DNA of 64,000 bases, taken from positions 1,240,001-1,304,000 of the forward strand of contig NC_039514.1 of the NCBI RefSeq assembly GCF_003672135.1, in the 5' to 3' direction. The notes below the pieces were generated by a model that worked only from the letters and a program-made list of their open reading frames with translations, did not search any database and was not told where the DNA came from. The stretch is from Ooceraea biroi. Taxonomy: Eukaryota > Arthropoda > Insecta > Hymenoptera > Formicidae. Of the stretch, positions 62,205-64,000 are shown one piece after another (the first letter of the stretch is position 1; each line of letters starts with the position of its first letter). The position numbers were made by a program, and so were the translations under genes.

Positions 62205-64000
62205 TCACTGGAAAAGGAAAGGAAAAAGACATTCGATATGTTAATGAAGTGGCAAAAACATGTTGATTAAAGTCGATAATAATTTAAAATAAAAATTGAT
62301 TCGATTTCTGCGATTTTTTATCATGCGTAAAGAATACATCAGTAGATCGGTAGATGTGATATGTCAAATCTGATCCATTTTTACCTATTCTCGTGTCGCC
62401 TTAGTGGCGTCGGATTAGACGGATGCGATGATGAAGAGCATAGGCGACGATTACGGTTTCTTCATCCGATTCAGAGGATTGACGTCGCGACGACCGGTTG
62501 ATCGGCGTGCCACAAACGGACGAAGTAGCGACTTGTTTCGCTTGTGGCGTTGGAAATGAGGAGCGGCGGATGAGTGGGGGCGGCCGCGCTCCTGAGGATC
62601 AAATTTTTCTGTCTTATGTCTTTCTGTCTTTTCCCGTAATGGGATTAAAGCGACATTATCGTACCAATTACGATACTTCGCACCGTGCCAGCCAATAATT
62701 GTCAGTATCTTAATTATCAAAGATCATTGAAAGATATTTTGCAATTAATAGAGACAAGTAGAGACAGGATTGACATTATGCAAATTTAAACACTGATCGT
62801 ATGTATAAAAATTGTCTATTGTGTGTTAATCTCATGATCTTGTGCGTACCTAACAGACGCAATGTGGATTGGTGCATTGTTGGTATGTCAAAGGATCTTT
62901 GGCTCCTAATTAATTCTCTTGAAATGAGACGCCTTGTGACGCGGATGTCCACGCTGGAGGAGCTTCTCCGGGACGCAAACGTTCCTGCCCTAGACGAATC
63001 CTTATGCAGTTTTGAAAAGAGAAGGTGCAATAGTTTCACGAATGCGTGTCTATCCGAGCATCGAGAGAGACGGTTTTACTAGCTTCGCAAGAGAAATAGT
63101 GCGAAGCGCTTATCCGTCGATCTCTGCCGAATATCGCAATTAATTCCGAATGGTGCAAATTACTGAGAGCACTTGTGCAATTCGTGAATTAGTGCGTAAT
63201 GTAATTTAAATAAAACTGTAAAAATAAAATTAACTAAATAAATAAAAATGTAACTTAAATAATTAAAAACAAATGCGATTAGTAGCTTGCGTTAGAACAA
63301 AGTATCATCCTCGAACCAGGACATAATGATAATTTTATTTTAAAACAATTTGAATAGAAAATACTTGACGAATTGCATTGAATCATTTTCAAGTAACAAT
63401 GAACAAGAGATTGAGGAAGATGTGCATTTTCTCGTTCCAAGAACTTTAGGGATACTAAATTCTAACGCAAGTGAGCTCAAGGACTTTTGTAATACATGGT
63501 GCAATACTTTTTCTCTGGCGAAGCGTATTCGTAGTACTTCCACGAGAGCAGCTATTACTGATACAAGCAACATCGCCACGAGTATGTGGCCTGCCACAAT
63601 GGTGGACTTCATCTGACGCGATTTCAAGATCTCTTCAACGTTTTCTTCGTCGATGTTCTTTCTCTTTCTCTTGGATCTACCGGTCTTCTCCTTATTCTGC
63701 CTACTATCCTTCTCCTCTTCAGAATCATCATCATCATCGTCGTCGTCGTCATCGTCGTTATCGTCGTCGTTGTCATCGTCGTCATCCTCATCGTCCTGCA
63801 CGTATGTGCAATTTTCATCGTAATCATCCAGAAAGACGGACATCAGGCGATCCTCGTACTCCAAGTTTGGACAGCGTTTCAATTTCCGATGATCCATCGG
63901 TATCACGGACTCTCTCTTAGCCGGATCGGCGACACTGTCATCTCCGTTCTGATTGGAGTAGCTCGTGTTGAACAACAATCGCAACGGCAAAGACAGAAGC
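62205..64000 (-). CDS. Unrecognised single-pass membrane protein with acidic and Ser/Arg-rich regions, partial at the window edge
   Basis: The exon entering from the right (64000 to about 63508 or 63538) is open. It encodes a Cys-containing segment (RKLKRCPNLEYEDRLMSVF), a long Asp-rich tract (about 63717-63800), a basic KRKRKN stretch, and a membrane segment TIVAGHILVAMLLVSVIAAL followed by basic residues. Two further minus-strand exons join in phase: 63000-62850 (RRSSSSVDIRVTRRL) and 62591-62455 (VCGTPINRSSRRQSSESDEE). A third exon with a very strong pyrimidine-rich acceptor begins with TGA at 62207, giving a stop. If the first exon is not spliced, the frame stops at 63340, next to an AATAAA at 63339-63334. 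I do not recognise the family. The acidic side is probably extracytoplasmic and the Ser/Arg-rich side cytoplasmic, by the positive-inside rule. The exon joins are inferred. Confidence 0.45.
63334..63339 (-). terminator. Candidate poly(A) signal for a short isoform of the edge gene
   Basis: An AATAAA on the minus strand immediately after the unspliced stop codon at 63342-63340. It would serve a transcript that ends in the first visible exon rather than splicing onward. Confidence 0.35.

Noticed and set aside
61373..62207. Possible extra exons: 61373-61660 (-) joined to 62170-62137, and on the plus strand 61486-61587 joined to 62149 onward.
   Set aside because: Both versions join in phase across the fold-back transposon, but they contradict each other, the plus acceptors lack a pyrimidine tract, and the minus coding frame meets a TGA at its exon start.
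62801..63082. A plus-strand frame of 93 codons with a signal-like N-terminus (KNCLLCVNLMILCV) and a dibasic-flanked KRRCNSFTNACLSEHRERR, resembling a small peptide-hormone precursor, with AATAAA at 63209.
   Set aside because: It is exactly antisense to the minus-strand exon 63000-62850, which has good splice sites and matches phase on both sides. No amidation glycine is present and no known peptide family fits. It remains a weak alternative.
1..64000. tRNA, rRNA and CRISPR arrays were considered.
   Set aside because: No tRNA A/B-box pair with a foldable arm, no rRNA-like sequence and no regularly spaced direct repeats with unique spacers were seen. The only regular arrays are the simple repeats and the 13-bp E-box array.

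Overview
The window looks like a piece of an insect chromosome, most likely from a hymenopteran such as an ant. The genes are spliced, with canonical GT/AG introns and AATAAA poly(A) signals. The two recognised large genes encode the insect integrin alpha-PS2 and the PAN2 deadenylase. TA-flanked DNA transposons with CAGGGTG ends are scattered between exons. The order-level placement is an inference from gene content and style.

Layout. Positions 1-45405 (+) hold the integrin alpha-PS2 gene (inflated-like) without its 5' end. Thirteen exons are visible, from 8610 to the stop at 45405. The first five introns in view are large (up to 12.9 kb) and account for most of the left two thirds of the window. 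The 3' exons are compact (38868-45405). A 3' UTR of about 1.15 kb appears to end at an AATAAA at 46539. PAN2 (-) is convergent with it and runs as 20 exons from 57116 down to 48020. A compact four-exon PAP2-type phosphatase gene resembling PLPP6 (-) follows at 59815-58836. A five-fold 13-bp array of the insect E-box core-promoter element lies upstream of it. At the right edge, a minus-strand gene for an unrecognised single-pass membrane protein enters the window. A nearly perfect 432-bp fold-back transposon lies just past its 3' end.

What the genes do. Alpha-PS2 pairs with the beta-PS subunit as an adhesion receptor for RGD-type matrix ligands at muscle attachments and in wings. PAN2 is the catalytic subunit of the cytoplasmic PAN2-PAN3 poly(A) nuclease. 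The PLPP6-like protein should dephosphorylate isoprenoid or lipid diphosphates in the ER membrane. There is no sign that these genes form a functional cluster.

Most notable: a 78-nt phase-symmetric cassette exon in the integrin beta-propeller, at the place where Drosophila alpha-PS2 is alternatively spliced; a roughly 540-residue insertion in the integrin ectodomain with a long charged helix and an internal duplication; a CCCH zinc finger embedded in PAN2; and the promoter-motif array.
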